Shown here: positions 11,547 through 21,347 of the stretch, piece after piece
Layout of the letters: the number at the start of each line of letters is the position of its first letter
Numbering within the stretch: the stretch's first letter is position 1
NCBI GenBank assembly: GCA_008711295.1
Contig: VUYV01000146.1
Span: 1,945,086 to 2,009,085 of the forward strand
DNA: 64,000 nt
Source: Anarhynchus alexandrinus
Taxonomy: Eukaryota > Chordata > Aves > Charadriiformes > Charadriidae
Reading direction: 5' to 3'
Notes under the pieces: model-generated
Databases searched by the model: none
What the model saw: the letters and a program-made list of their open reading frames with translations, nothing else
Told to the model about the DNA's origin: nothing
Position numbers and translations under genes: made by a program

Positions 11547-11960
11547 GTGGGGGAAACAGACAACCGGGTTTATTGGAATGTGTGGATTCAATGGCCTGGC
11601 ATGTCTGAGCCACAGGAGTATAAGGCTCTAGTGGACACTGGTGCGCAGTGTACCTTAATACTATCAAGTTATAGAGGAGCAGAACCCATTTGTATTTCTG
11701 GAGTGACAGGGGGATCCCAAGAGTTGACTGTACTGGAAGCTGAAGTAAGCCTAACTGGAAATGAGTGGCAAAAGCATCCAATTGTGACCAGCCCAGAGGC
11801 TCCATGCATCCTTGGCATAGACAATCTCAGGAGAGGGTACTTCAAGGACCCAAAAGGATATCAGTGGGCTTTTGGCATAGCTGCCTTGGAGACGGAAGAC
11901 ATTAAACAGCTGTCCACCTTGCCTGGTCTCTCGGAGGACCCTTCTGTGGTAGGGTTGTTG
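11547..11960 (+). pseudogene. ERV protease domain
   Basis: The LVDTGAQCTLI motif has the catalytic aspartate of retroviral aspartic proteases at 11634-11636. A C-terminal CILGIDNLRRG stretch matches the conserved ILG(R/M/I)D flap-end motif of these enzymes. It cleaves the Gag and Gag-Pol polyproteins. This part contains no stop or frameshift and is the best-kept gene of the element together with early RT. It has no ATG of its own near the start, in keeping with expression as a Gag-Pol fusion. Confidence 0.85.
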
Positions 11961-11975
11961 AGGGTCAAAGAACAA

Positions 11976-13100
11976 CAGGTGCTGATTGCTACCACAACGG
12001 TGCATCAGCGGCAATATCACACTAACCGAGACTCTCTGATTCCCATCCATAAGCTGATTCGTCAACTAGAGATTCAAGGAGTAATCAGCAAGACTCGCTC
12101 ACCCTTTAATAGTTCCATATGGCCAGTGCAAAAATCTAATGGAGAGTGGAGGCTAACAGTGGACTATCGTGGCCTGAATGAAGTCACGCCACCGCTGAGC
12201 GCTGCCGTGCCAGATATGCTAGAACTTCAATACAAACTGGAGTCGAAGGCAGCCAAGTGGTATGCAACAATTGATATCACCAATGCATTCTTCTCAATCC
12301 CTTTGGCGGCAGAGTGCAGGCCACAGTTTGCTTTCACTTGGAGGGGCGTCCAGTACACCTGGAATCAACTGCCCTGGGGTGGAAACACAGCCCTGCCATT
12401 TGCCATGGACTGATCCAGACCACACTGGAACAGGGTGAAGCTCCAGAACATCTGCAGTACATTGATGACATTATTGTATAGGGCGACACAGCAGAAGAAG
12501 TTTTTGAGAAAGGAAATAAAATAGTTCAAATCCTTCTGAAAGCTGGTTTTGCCATAAAACAAAGTAAGGTCAAGGGACCTGCACAGGAGATCCAATTTTT
12601 AGGAATAAAATGGCAAGATGGACACTGTCAGATCCCAATGGATGTGATCAACAAAATAGCAGCTATGTCCCCACCGACTAGTAAAAAGGAAACACAAGCT
12701 TTCTTAGGTGTTGTGGGGTTTTTGGAGGATGCATATCCCAGATTATAGTTTGATTGTGAGCCCTCTATATCAAGTGACCCGGAAAAAGAATGATTTTAAG
12801 TGGGGCCCCAAGCAACGACAAGCTTTCGAACAAATTAAGCAGGAAATAGTTCATGCAGTAGCCCTGGGGCCAGTCCGGGCAGGACAAGATGTTAAAGGTA
12901 CTCTATACCACAGCCGGGGACAATGGCCCTACCTGGAGCCTCTGGCAAAAAGCACCAGGGGAGACTCGAGGTCGACCCCTAGGGTTTTGGAGTCGGGGAT
13001 ACAGAGGATCCAAAGCCCGCTACACTCCAACCAAAAAAGAGATAGTGGCAGCATACGAGGGGGTCCGAGCTGCTTCAGAAGTGGTTGGTACTGAAGCACA
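11976..13100 (+). pseudogene. ERV reverse transcriptase domain
   Basis: Recognisable RT motifs in order are LTVDYRGLNEVT, YATIDITNAFFSIPL (first catalytic aspartate), QFAFTWRGVQYTWNQLPWG, and YIDD at 12458-12469 (catalytic pair). Next come FLGIKWQDG and the thumb/connection area with QAFLGVVGF. The frame shifts between the QLPWG and YIDD motifs. A TAG follows three codons after YIDD, and further shifts occur near 12720 and 12900. The YIDD form rather than YMDD or YVDD is compatible with class III-like elements. Confidence 0.88.
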
Positions 13101-13359
13101 GCTCCTCTTAGCACCTCGACTGCCGGTGCTGGGCTGGATGTTCAAAGAAAGGGTCCCTGCCACACATCATGCAACCAATGCTACGTGGAGTAAGTGGATT
13201 GCACCGATCACACAGCGAACTCGAATGGGAAGCCCCAGTTGCCCAGGAATACTGGACGTGATCATGGACTGGCCAGAAGGCAAAGATTTCGGAATATCAC
13301 CAGAGGAAGAGGTGACACACGCAGAAGAGGCCCCACCATATAATAAACTACCAGAAAAT

Positions 13360-13881
13360 GAGAAGAAACATGCCCTGTTCACTGATGGGTCCTGTCGGAT
13401 TGTGGGAAAGCATCGGAAGTGGAAGGCTGCTGTGTGGAGTCCTACACAACGAGTTGCAGAAGCCACTGAAGGACAAGGTGAGTTGAGTGAGTTTGCAGAG
13501 GTGAAAGCCATCCAGTTGACTTTGAACATTGCTGAGCGAGAGAAATGGCCAGTACTTTACCTCTATGCTGATTCACAGATGGTGGCAAACGCTCTGTGGG
13601 GGTGGTTACAGCAGTGGAAGCAGAGCAACTGGCAGCACAGAAGTAAGCCCATATGGGCTGCTGAACTATGGCAAGATATTGCTGCCCAGATAGAGAATCT
13701 GGTTGTGAAAGTACGTCATGTAGATGCCCACGTACCCAAGAGTCAGGCCACTGAGGAACATCAAAACAACCAGCAGGTAGATCAGGCTGCTAAAAGCGAA
13801 GTGGCTCAGGTAGATCTGGACTGGCAACATAAGGGCAAATTATTCATAGCTCAGTGGGCCCATGACGCCTCAGGCCATTAA
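13360..13881 (+). pseudogene. ERV RNase H domain
   Basis: The four acidic catalytic positions of RNase H are present: D in FTDGS at 13384-13386, E in EFAEVKA at 13498-13500, D in YADSQMV at 13570-13572, and D in HVDAHVPK at 13723-13725. The domain degrades the RNA of RNA-DNA hybrids during reverse transcription. The open frame here runs from about 12900 to the TAA at 13879-13881 without a break, about 330 codons including the RT connection region. Confidence 0.88.
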
Positions 13882-14702
13882 GGAAGAGATGCGACATATA
13901 GATGGGCTCGTGACCAAGGGGTGGACTTGACTATGGACGCTATTGCACAGGTTATCCACAAATGTGAAACGTGTGCTGCAATTAAGCAAGCCAAGCGGTT
14001 AAAGCCTCTTTGATATGGAGGACGATGGCTAAAATACAAATATGGGGAGGCCTGGCAGATTGATTATATCACACTCCCACAAACCCGCCAAGGCAAGCAC
14101 CACGTGCTCACAATGGTGGAAGCAACCACTGGGTGGCTGGAAACACAGCCTGTGCCCCATGCCACTGCCCATAACACTATCCTGGGCCTTGAAAAGCAAG
14201 TCTTATGGTGGCATGGCACCCCAGAAAGAACTGAGTCAGACAATGGGACTCATTTCCAAAACAGCCTCATAGACACCTGGGCCAAAGAGCATGGCATAGA
14301 GTGGATATTCCCTATCACGCACCAGCCTCGGGGAAGATAGAACGATACAATGGACTGCTAAAGACTACACTGAGAGCCATGGGCGGTGGGGCCTTCAAAC
14401 ATTAGGATACACATTTAGCAAAAGCCACCTGGTTAGTCAACACCAGGGGATCTGCCAATCGAGCTGGCCCTGCCCAATCAAAACTTCCACATACAGTAGA
14501 AGGGGATAAAGTCCCTGTAGTGCACATGAAGAATATGTTAGGGAAGACAGTCTGGGTTAGCCCTGCCTCAGGCAAAGGCAAACCCAGCCATGGGATTGCT
14601 TTTGCACAAGGACCTGGGTGTACTTGGTGGGTGATGCGGGAGGACGGGGATGTCCGATGCGTACCTCACAGGGATCTGATTTTGGGTAAGAATAGCCGAT
14701 GA
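13882..14702 (+). pseudogene. ERV integrase domain
   Basis: The zinc-binding N-terminal domain keeps its cysteine pair (C-X2-C, 13963-13974). The catalytic core keeps WQIDY (D at 14062-14064) and ESDNGTHF (D at 14239-14241). The third catalytic residue is in ERYNG (E at 14340-14342), but a frameshift with apparent loss of a few bases lies just before it. The C-terminal SH3-like part ends with CVPHRDLILG. Breaks: TGA 14011-14013, the frameshift near 14335 and TAG 14403-14405. Integrase would insert the DNA copy into host DNA; this copy is dead. Confidence 0.87.
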
Positions 14703-15183
14703 ATAAAATTTTATGATGTTAAATGCTAAATAACCCTGCCACTGTATGTCGTCATTACTATGATTGCTATCAGTGGCACTACAGTAAGAATCACCCAAAC
14801 CAATGACAGATGGACTTCGATGAGACTGAGTAAAATGCAGTGATGATGTAATAAGAACTGACCTCAGCAGCTGGCACCCAGCAACCTCCTTGAGACCGAC
14901 ATTTTCAACCTGTGGACCGTGGGCGTGGGCTGCACCAGGTACACCAGCCACGAGCTTCAAATACAGCACACACCAGTCCGGCACCACACACCATCTCATG
15001 TGCCCTGAGAGACTGTTTCTCACAGATGGAGCCCACAGTAATGGACATTTTAGAAGGATGGCCCATAGACTACGGGAATTAAATCTGTATGTGTATGTAT
15101 GTACATATATATATATAAAAGACAGGGGAAAGTGGTGGTAATTCATTGGGAACTGTAAGATCTGGGCATGGTGTAGATGGTAT
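14703..15183 (+). other. ERV 3' non-coding region; no env
   Basis: About 480 bp lie between the end of integrase and the polypurine tract. The region holds a short (TA)n run near 15108-15120 and no reading frame with envelope features: no long hydrophobic fusion or membrane segment and no cysteine-rich ectodomain. This agrees with the env-less state of ERV-L-like elements. Confidence 0.75.
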
Positions 15184-15200
15184 GGAATAAGGGGTGGATA
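15184..15200 (+). promoter_or_regulatory. polypurine tract before the 3' LTR
   Basis: GGAATAAGGGGTGGATA ends one base before the TG of the 3' LTR at 15202. It is mostly purine and in the expected place for priming plus-strand DNA. Two to three pyrimidines interrupt it, so it is not a perfect tract. Confidence 0.65.
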
Positions 15201-15201
15201 A

Positions 15202-15372
15202 TGTCCTGGTTCCGGCAGGGATGGGGTTAATTTCCCCAAGGAGCCGGCAGGGGACACAGGTATTCCATCGCATGTGAGCCATGCCCAGGTGGGAGGGGGA
15301 AGCTAGCCGGGGGAGGGGGCAGGAAGTCGCCCATTGGAGCGGGCTGCAGCGGTATGGGTCCGGTCGGTGAGC
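15202..15372 (+). mobile_element. 3' LTR of the ERV, truncated to its first 171 bp
   Basis: It aligns without gaps to 9146-9316 of the 5' LTR, with three substitutions (15294, 15305 and 15328). After GGTCGGTGAGC it stops and AT-rich host-like sequence begins. The missing part corresponds to 9317-9507, including the TATA-like and poly(A)/R-U5 areas, so this LTR cannot terminate a transcript in the normal way. Confidence 0.88.
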
Positions 15373-18300
15373 TTTTTAAATAGTAACTCACAAAGCAAGG
15401 AGTGCTTTATTTTTGTAAGCTACTTGATTGCCATTTCCCAGAAACGAGTGTGGCATGAGCTATATAATGTGACCTAAGGGAGCATTCCAAGCAGCAGCAA
15501 TGTAAAATGCATCATTCACGGGTTCTTTGATCCCACTTTAAAAGGCTGACAAATGCCTTTCTACCTCTCTCTCTCTCACACAANTATACAGCAAGTCTGT
15601 GTGAGATCTCCTGTATCTATACAGAACGGATCAGAGCTAGCCAGAAAATAACCGGACAAGTAAAGAGGTCCTTCCCAAAATCTGCCAAAACAGGACAGGG
15701 CATGGGAGGAAAAAACAACCAAACAAAAAACCCAACTCTCCTAAAACATCCTAACATTTTCCAGTGGAAAGTTCACATCTGTCATGAAAATGCAACCTAT
15801 CCATAGTTTGGTGGTGAACAAAGAAAAGCAGAAGTTGTTTTGTTCCTTCCCTCACTAGCATCATCTTATTCTCTCTTCCCCTTGCCAACAGCTAGATTTA
15901 TTTTTAAAAGAAAATCAGCAAGGAGACAAACAAACCTTGAAGTTGTACAAGTACCAGCTGGGTCTTGCACAACATAGCCAGCTATCTGAAACAGTAAGTC
16001 TAAATGAGAGTTCTTATCTAAAAAACACTAGCATACATTAAAATACTTTTTCATTTTTGGAAAGCCCCAGCAAATTAACTGCCAAATACACAATGCTCCA
16101 GCACAGCACTTCTACTATTTAAACAATGCAAGGTTTATGCCCATAAAAAGCAATTTCAAGTCCTCATGTCCCTCAACAGCTTACAGTTCTGGTTGAATCT
16201 GAAGGTTTATTCATTACACAGTTCATTACAGTGATATTATATCTAACAGAGGGCAAAATATTTTGCAGACAGGAGGACCTGCAAAATACTGCTTCTGGGT
16301 GCAATTAGGAAAAATCTGAAGATCCCTTTGAGCTGCAAATGTCAGTTACAAAACTTACACAATAATCCCTTGGACTTCAACTGCAAATATTTTTATTCTC
16401 GTTCAATGTCAGGCAGCACTAAAAGTGTGGCATGCATGGTAACATAACATGCTAAACACTGGCTATGAAGAAAAAAATCCTTGAAGTCTTCAGCCTTATT
16501 GAATGTGTCAGGATTTATGGATTCTCACAAAAACGTGTCAACCATAGAGGTTTGTTCACACAGTTGTCTCCTGGAAACAATATGACACAAGTTTTCATTT
16601 AAGTCCTTGATCCCCTCTGCACAAAATCTGAGAGGGTTAAGGAGAACCCATACTGAAATTAAAAATAAAAAATAAAAAACCACACAACACAAACTCACAT
16701 GAACCCACATGAAAAGCAAAGTCACCAATATTTTATCCACTGCTGTTCACAATAGTTTTAATCTACACTTTCAACAGTGCCATGTTAAGTAAGATGTAAA
16801 AGTTGACAATCTTCTGCTGATCTCAGCAAAGCAAATCTTTCCCAGGTTGCTCAATTATTTTTAAAAATAAGAGTTGTACTTCTAAAATCACTTAAAAATA
16901 ACAACGTAATGATTGACAAACCCTGGGCATTCAGGTGAAAAATTTGTGGTATTCTGTCTGTGTCTCTTCCCCCAAAACTGTATTTTTCTGAAAAAGTTTG
17001 ACACATCTGTAGTGCTTGAAATGCCATTGAGTAAGTACGAAACAAGGTTGGAAAGTTCAAGAAAAATGCTATGTTTAGACTGTCACTACCAAAGTAGCAG
17101 CCATCTCTTTGAAAAGTAATACACATTTTGAAATCTTGCAAATCTGGCTTCTGCTCTAATTTTGTATTGTTTTAAACATTCAAAGAGGAATTCTTTCCAC
17201 CCTTTTGAATACACATGCTGAATTCCCTCAACAGCAAGCTGATGCAGCATGCAGATCAGATAGAAAAGAAAGAATTATCACCCTCAAAAAGAGATAAAAA
17301 TCGATGATAGTTTGAGAAATAGTAACATCCAAGATATAGTTGCTTCCCTTTCCAAACTGACCAAGTGAACATCCTGGGCCAACCTTCACACCAATTTCAG
17401 CACAGTAATCAAGGAAGCAGTAGAGATCAGACATTAGCAAGAACAAAGTAACCTTGGAAACCTCCCTTCAAATGATAAAAAAAAAAAAAGTCACTGGAAG
17501 TACCTCCCCACCACTCTGAAGAGTCCAGCCCTCTGCTTACTCACTTCTGCTATCAGTCTCTTCCCTGGTTTCACCTTCCTAATTAACAGAATGATTAATC
17601 TAACAAGGTGGACCAGAGTGCTCTTACGTTAAATTCAGTTGTTTGGTTTTTTTATTTTTTTTTTTTTTAGTCCCCTTGCCTGGGACTACAATTCAAAATT
17701 CATTCTTATAGGAAGTCTAAAGACGTGCTCCTTTACGTACTTTAGCAATGAACAATAAGTAGTGTCCTGCAATCAGGACATACTGTGCACTGCACGCACA
17801 GTGAGAAGCCACCACCCTTCTGTTCACATAACTTCAGTGCAACATGGAGGAGCTAGAAGTGAAGAACAGAAAGTCTTCTTTCAAATCTTTCTTAAAAAAA
17901 AAATAAAATAATATTATATATATAAAAAATAGTTTTACTGGAACTGGAAAAAGCCATAGAGCCATCTGCCTGGGATATTGGTTTCTTTGAAACACAAGGT
18001 CACACTAGCAAATAATCAAACTTTGTTATGTAAAGAAAACATCTTTTTTGCTTAAGCATAGCAAAAATATCTTCCAGGTTGAATTAAGGATACATGCAAT
18101 GTTTGCTAGGCAAAGGCATAAACCCGGATCACACCTGATTCGGCAAAAGACTTCAGCAAATACTTAAGCTTACTGATTGTAAGAGAATTTAAGCATTTGC
18201 TTACAAATGTAATAAAATTAGCATACAAGGAACAGGTCAAGAAAATATGGCCAAGAGGTTCCCCATCCCACTTTCAGTCTTCCCACAGGACAGGAGATGG

Positions 18301-19659
18301 AAACTGGTTTTCAATTTCCCAGACTTCAAAGAGCAAAGTTTGGCTACATTCATGAGATGATGCCTTTCAATGCCCCAGCTCTATACCTCATACCTTACTG
18401 ACAGACTAAAACTAAAAAGACAGAAAAAATGGTATCCTAGGACAGAGAGCTAAGTGAAAGCCTTGTGGTGGGACAAACAAGTATTCCTAATCATGCATTG
18501 GAGAGAGACATGCCCCAGGACAAAGCTACAAAACAAAGGAGACAAGTTCCCAGACCAAAATCCAGAGCAAAGCTCTGGGGCATTAGACATGCTGTAGCTT
18601 CAGAAACCTCAGGGAACACCAATTAGATATGAACATCTGAACAAATAGCCATACAGAAACATTTCTGAGTTAAACACGCATGGACTGAGGTTATACAAGA
18701 TAGTAAATATCTAAATCAACTGGGATTTGTACAGCAAAACAGAATTATTTCAGAATTCATTCCTACAATGTTTTTCAGAGTGAAAATAAAAACACTGCCT
18801 TTCAGAGAGGGTTTTAAAATACAGTACATACAGGAATAGCAAACACTTTCCTCTAGAGTGATTTTTCTGCCCCCATCACTTTAAAGAAAAAAAGCACAGA
18901 TAACTAAAGCACAAAATACATATTTGTATAGCAAATTGAGATAGTATTATATGCCGCTATAACATAACAATTTGAAAGGTTGGCTTGAATTCTAAATAAG
19001 CCTGTGGCAAATACATTGTAATAACTTAATCTATGCAAGGTTAATGACAAGTTTATGAGGGCTTCCCACGATCAGAAGAGGCATCACTATGGTCCAGCAA
19101 GTTAACAACACCGTGATACTGTTCGATCAGGGCAGCATTTTTAGGCTCTATTTTCTATTAACTTGCAGAAAAGCACGGTTCATCAGGCCTCCTTGATGAG
19201 CACGCACATAGGTCGGCAGGACAACACCTCCTTGTGAATATGTACAGCCAGAATACTAGAAAAGTCACATTACAGATACAACCATGTGTCCTTCTATTAA
19301 CATGCATGAAGTTTCTGAGGCTCGGAGCAACAGTGCTATTCTAGCTCTGCACTGCCAATGCACACCATGCTGATGGGTGCAGAAGAGGCCCATCAATAAG
19401 TACACAGGCCACACAGCTGTCCTGAGAGGCTGTACTGAAATCAAGTGCTGTTACAGATCCCAGTGCACACCAAGATCTCTGACACAGCACTAGCAGGGAT
19501 GCAGCAGAAAGTTTCACAAATAGGTTATGAGAGTTCACACAGGCTACAGAATTGAGGGACCTCGTCAGAGCAGACTATCAACCAGCCCCTTTCTGGCACA
19601 CCACACTTGGAGCTCTATCTCCCAAAACACAATTAGATCACTTCAATCCTGAGTAACCT

Positions 19660-19890
19660 CACTGCTTTTCATCTGAACAAACTTGCCTGGGAGACTTGTT
19701 CCCATATTTGTTACTCTCTGTGTGAAATACTGCTTCCTGACATCTGTTCTGAATTTGTGGATCCTTAATTTCCATGAATTCATCCCTGTAGCCGCTCACC
19801 CACCCTCCCCTTCAGGGCTAAATTGCAAAGAGTAACCTGACAGAGACAGATATATCTCTTAAGGTTTTATATCCAGACATCCACTCTGAT
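19660..19890 (-). mobile_element. ancient CR1-type LINE remnant
   Basis: Phrases on the plus strand such as CTCTGTGTGAAATACTGCTTCC, then CTGTTCTGAATTT and a CCATGAATTCATCCC block, match the inverse of the C-terminal coding part of old CR1 elements. It is much more diverged than the other CR1 copies and has unclear ends. It is followed by a T/G-rich run at about 19893-19935. Confidence 0.5.
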
Positions 19891-20072
19891 AACTTTTTTT
19901 GTTGGTTTTTTTTTGGTTTTTTTTTTTTCTTTCCACAGACAATTCCAAGACAGCGGAGTTTCAGCTTTTAGCACCTTTTTTTGGTTGGGTTTTGGGTAAC
20001 TTTATTTTACAGCTCGTTCAATTTTCAGGCAAATATCCATCTGCACCATTACATTACGCTATGTAATATCAA

Positions 20073-21347
20073 ATCATAGAATCATAGAATCATAGAATGG
20101 TTTAGGTTGGAAAGGACCTTGAAGATCATCGAGTTCCAACCACCCTGCTATAGGCAGGGACACCTCCCACTAGACCAGGTTGCCCAAGGCCACATCCAGC
20201 CTGGCCTTGAACACCTCCAGGGATGGGGCCTCAACAACCTCTCGGGGCAACCTGTTCCAGTGCCTTACCACCCTCAAAGTGAAAAACTTCTTCCTAATGT
20301 TCAATCTAAACCTGCCTCTTCCAGTTTTAAGCCATTCCCCCTCGTCCTATCACTACATGCCCTAGTAAAAAGTCCTTCCCCAGCTCTCCTGTAGGCCCCC
20401 CTTTAGGTACCGGAAGGCCGCAATAAGATCTCCCCGGAGCCTTCTCTTCTCCAGGCTGAACAGCCCCAACTCTTTCAGCCTCTCCTCATAGGAGAGGTGC
20501 TCCAGCCCTCGGATCATCCTCGTGGCNNNNNNNNNNNNNNNNNNNNNNNNNNNNNNNNNNNNNNNNNNNNNNNNNNNNNNNNNNNNNNNNNNNNNNNNNN
20601 NNNNNNNNNNNNNNNNNNNNNNNNNNNNNNNNNNNNNNNNNNNNNNNNNNNNNNNNNNNNNNNNNNNNNNNNNNNNNNNNNNNNNNNNNNNNNNNNNNNN
20701 NNNNNNNNNNNNNNNNNNNNNNNNNNNNNNNNNNNNNNNNNNNNNNNNNNNNNNNNNNNNNNNNNNNNNNNNNNNNNNNNNNNNNNNNNNNNNNNNNNNN
20801 NNNNNNNNNNNNNNNNNNNNNNNNNNNNNNNNNNNNNNNNNNNNNNNNNNNNNNNNNNNNNNNNNNNNNNNNNNNNNNNNNNNNNNNNNNNNNNNNNNNN
20901 NNNNNNNNNNNNNNNNNNNNNNNNNNNNNNNNNNNNNNNNNNNNNNNNNNNNNNNNNNNNNNNNNNNNNNNNNNNNNNNNNNNNNNNNNNNNNNNNNNNN
21001 NNNNNNNNNNNNNNNNNNNNNNNNNNNNNNNNNNNNNNNNNNNNNNNNNNNNNNNNNNNNNNNNNNNNNNNNNNNNNNNNNNNTTTCTGTGTGCCTCAGC
21101 AGAGTTTCCAGGAGGATCTGCTCCATGATCTTGCCAGGCACAGAGGTGAGACTGACTGGCCTGTAGTTCCCCGGGTCTTCCTTATTTCCCTTTTTGAAAA
21201 TGGGGGTTATGTTTCCCCTTTTCCAGTCACCAGGAACCTCGCCAGACCGCCACGACTTCTCAAATATGATGGCTAGTGGCTTAGCGACTTCATCTGCCAG
21301 TTCCCTCAGGACCCGCGGATGTATCTCATCAGGTCCCATGGACTTGT
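20073..21347 (-). mobile_element. CR1 LINE copy, interrupted by an assembly gap
   Basis: The plus strand starts with tandem ATCATAGA octamers (20073-20098), the inverse of the CR1 3' tail, followed by GGTTGGAAAGGACC. On the minus strand, 21347-21084 encodes the first RT motifs ([41 protein letters not shown]). The stretch 20526-20362 encodes the C-terminal part ([37 protein letters not shown]). Between them are 557 N. The true insert should hold the middle of RT, including the catalytic motif. CR1 copies itself by target-primed reverse transcription. This copy is 5'-truncated and in the same orientation as the host gene. Confidence 0.92.
20527..21083. other. assembly gap (557 N)
   Basis: This is a run of unknown bases inside the CR1 copy. 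Any protein read across it is not real sequence. The gap probably reflects collapse of a repeat during assembly, and its length may be an estimate. Confidence 0.99.

Larger units (their letters stand above)
11526..14702 (+). pseudogene. pol: ERV pro-pol, broken by frameshifts and stops
   Basis: Pol starts in the same frame as gag, straight after the TAG at 11523-11525. The coding signal runs in frame through protease and early reverse transcriptase. It shifts frame near 12376-12410, has an in-frame TAG at 12479-12481, and shifts again near 12720 and near 12900. It continues through RNase H with stops TAA at 13879-13881 and TGA at 14011-14013, shifts near 14330-14340, has a TAG at 14403-14405, and ends at the TGA at 14700-14702. 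The domain order is protease, reverse transcriptase, RNase H, integrase. No dUTPase is seen after integrase, although some ERV-L elements carry one. The element is non-functional in this form. Confidence 0.9.
9146..15372 (+). mobile_element. endogenous retrovirus, ERV-L-like, env-less, degraded
   Basis: The element reads LTR, primer-binding site, leader, gag, protease, reverse transcriptase, RNase H, integrase, polypurine tract and truncated LTR, all on the plus strand, antisense to the host tensin gene. The gag and pol residues resemble the avian ERV-L (class III-like) group, which normally lacks env, and no env is seen here between integrase and the 3' LTR. The primer site is of tRNA-Lys1,2 type rather than the Leu type that names mammalian ERV-L. 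Coding regions are broken by at least seven in-frame stops and four frameshifts. The 171 bp shared by the two LTRs differ at three positions, so the insertion is fairly recent. The element cannot encode intact proteins. A target-site duplication is not visible, as expected if the 3' LTR was truncated after insertion. Confidence 0.93.

Noticed and set aside
14703..15183. env or dUTPase remnant after integrase
   Set aside because: No frame longer than about 80 codons with suitable motifs is present.
14568..15257. 229-codon minus-strand ORF across the ERV 3' end, as a possible antisense gene
   Set aside because: It runs through integrase antisense, non-coding sequence and LTR, with no domain. 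Antisense genes like HBZ exist in other retroviruses, but nothing here resembles one.
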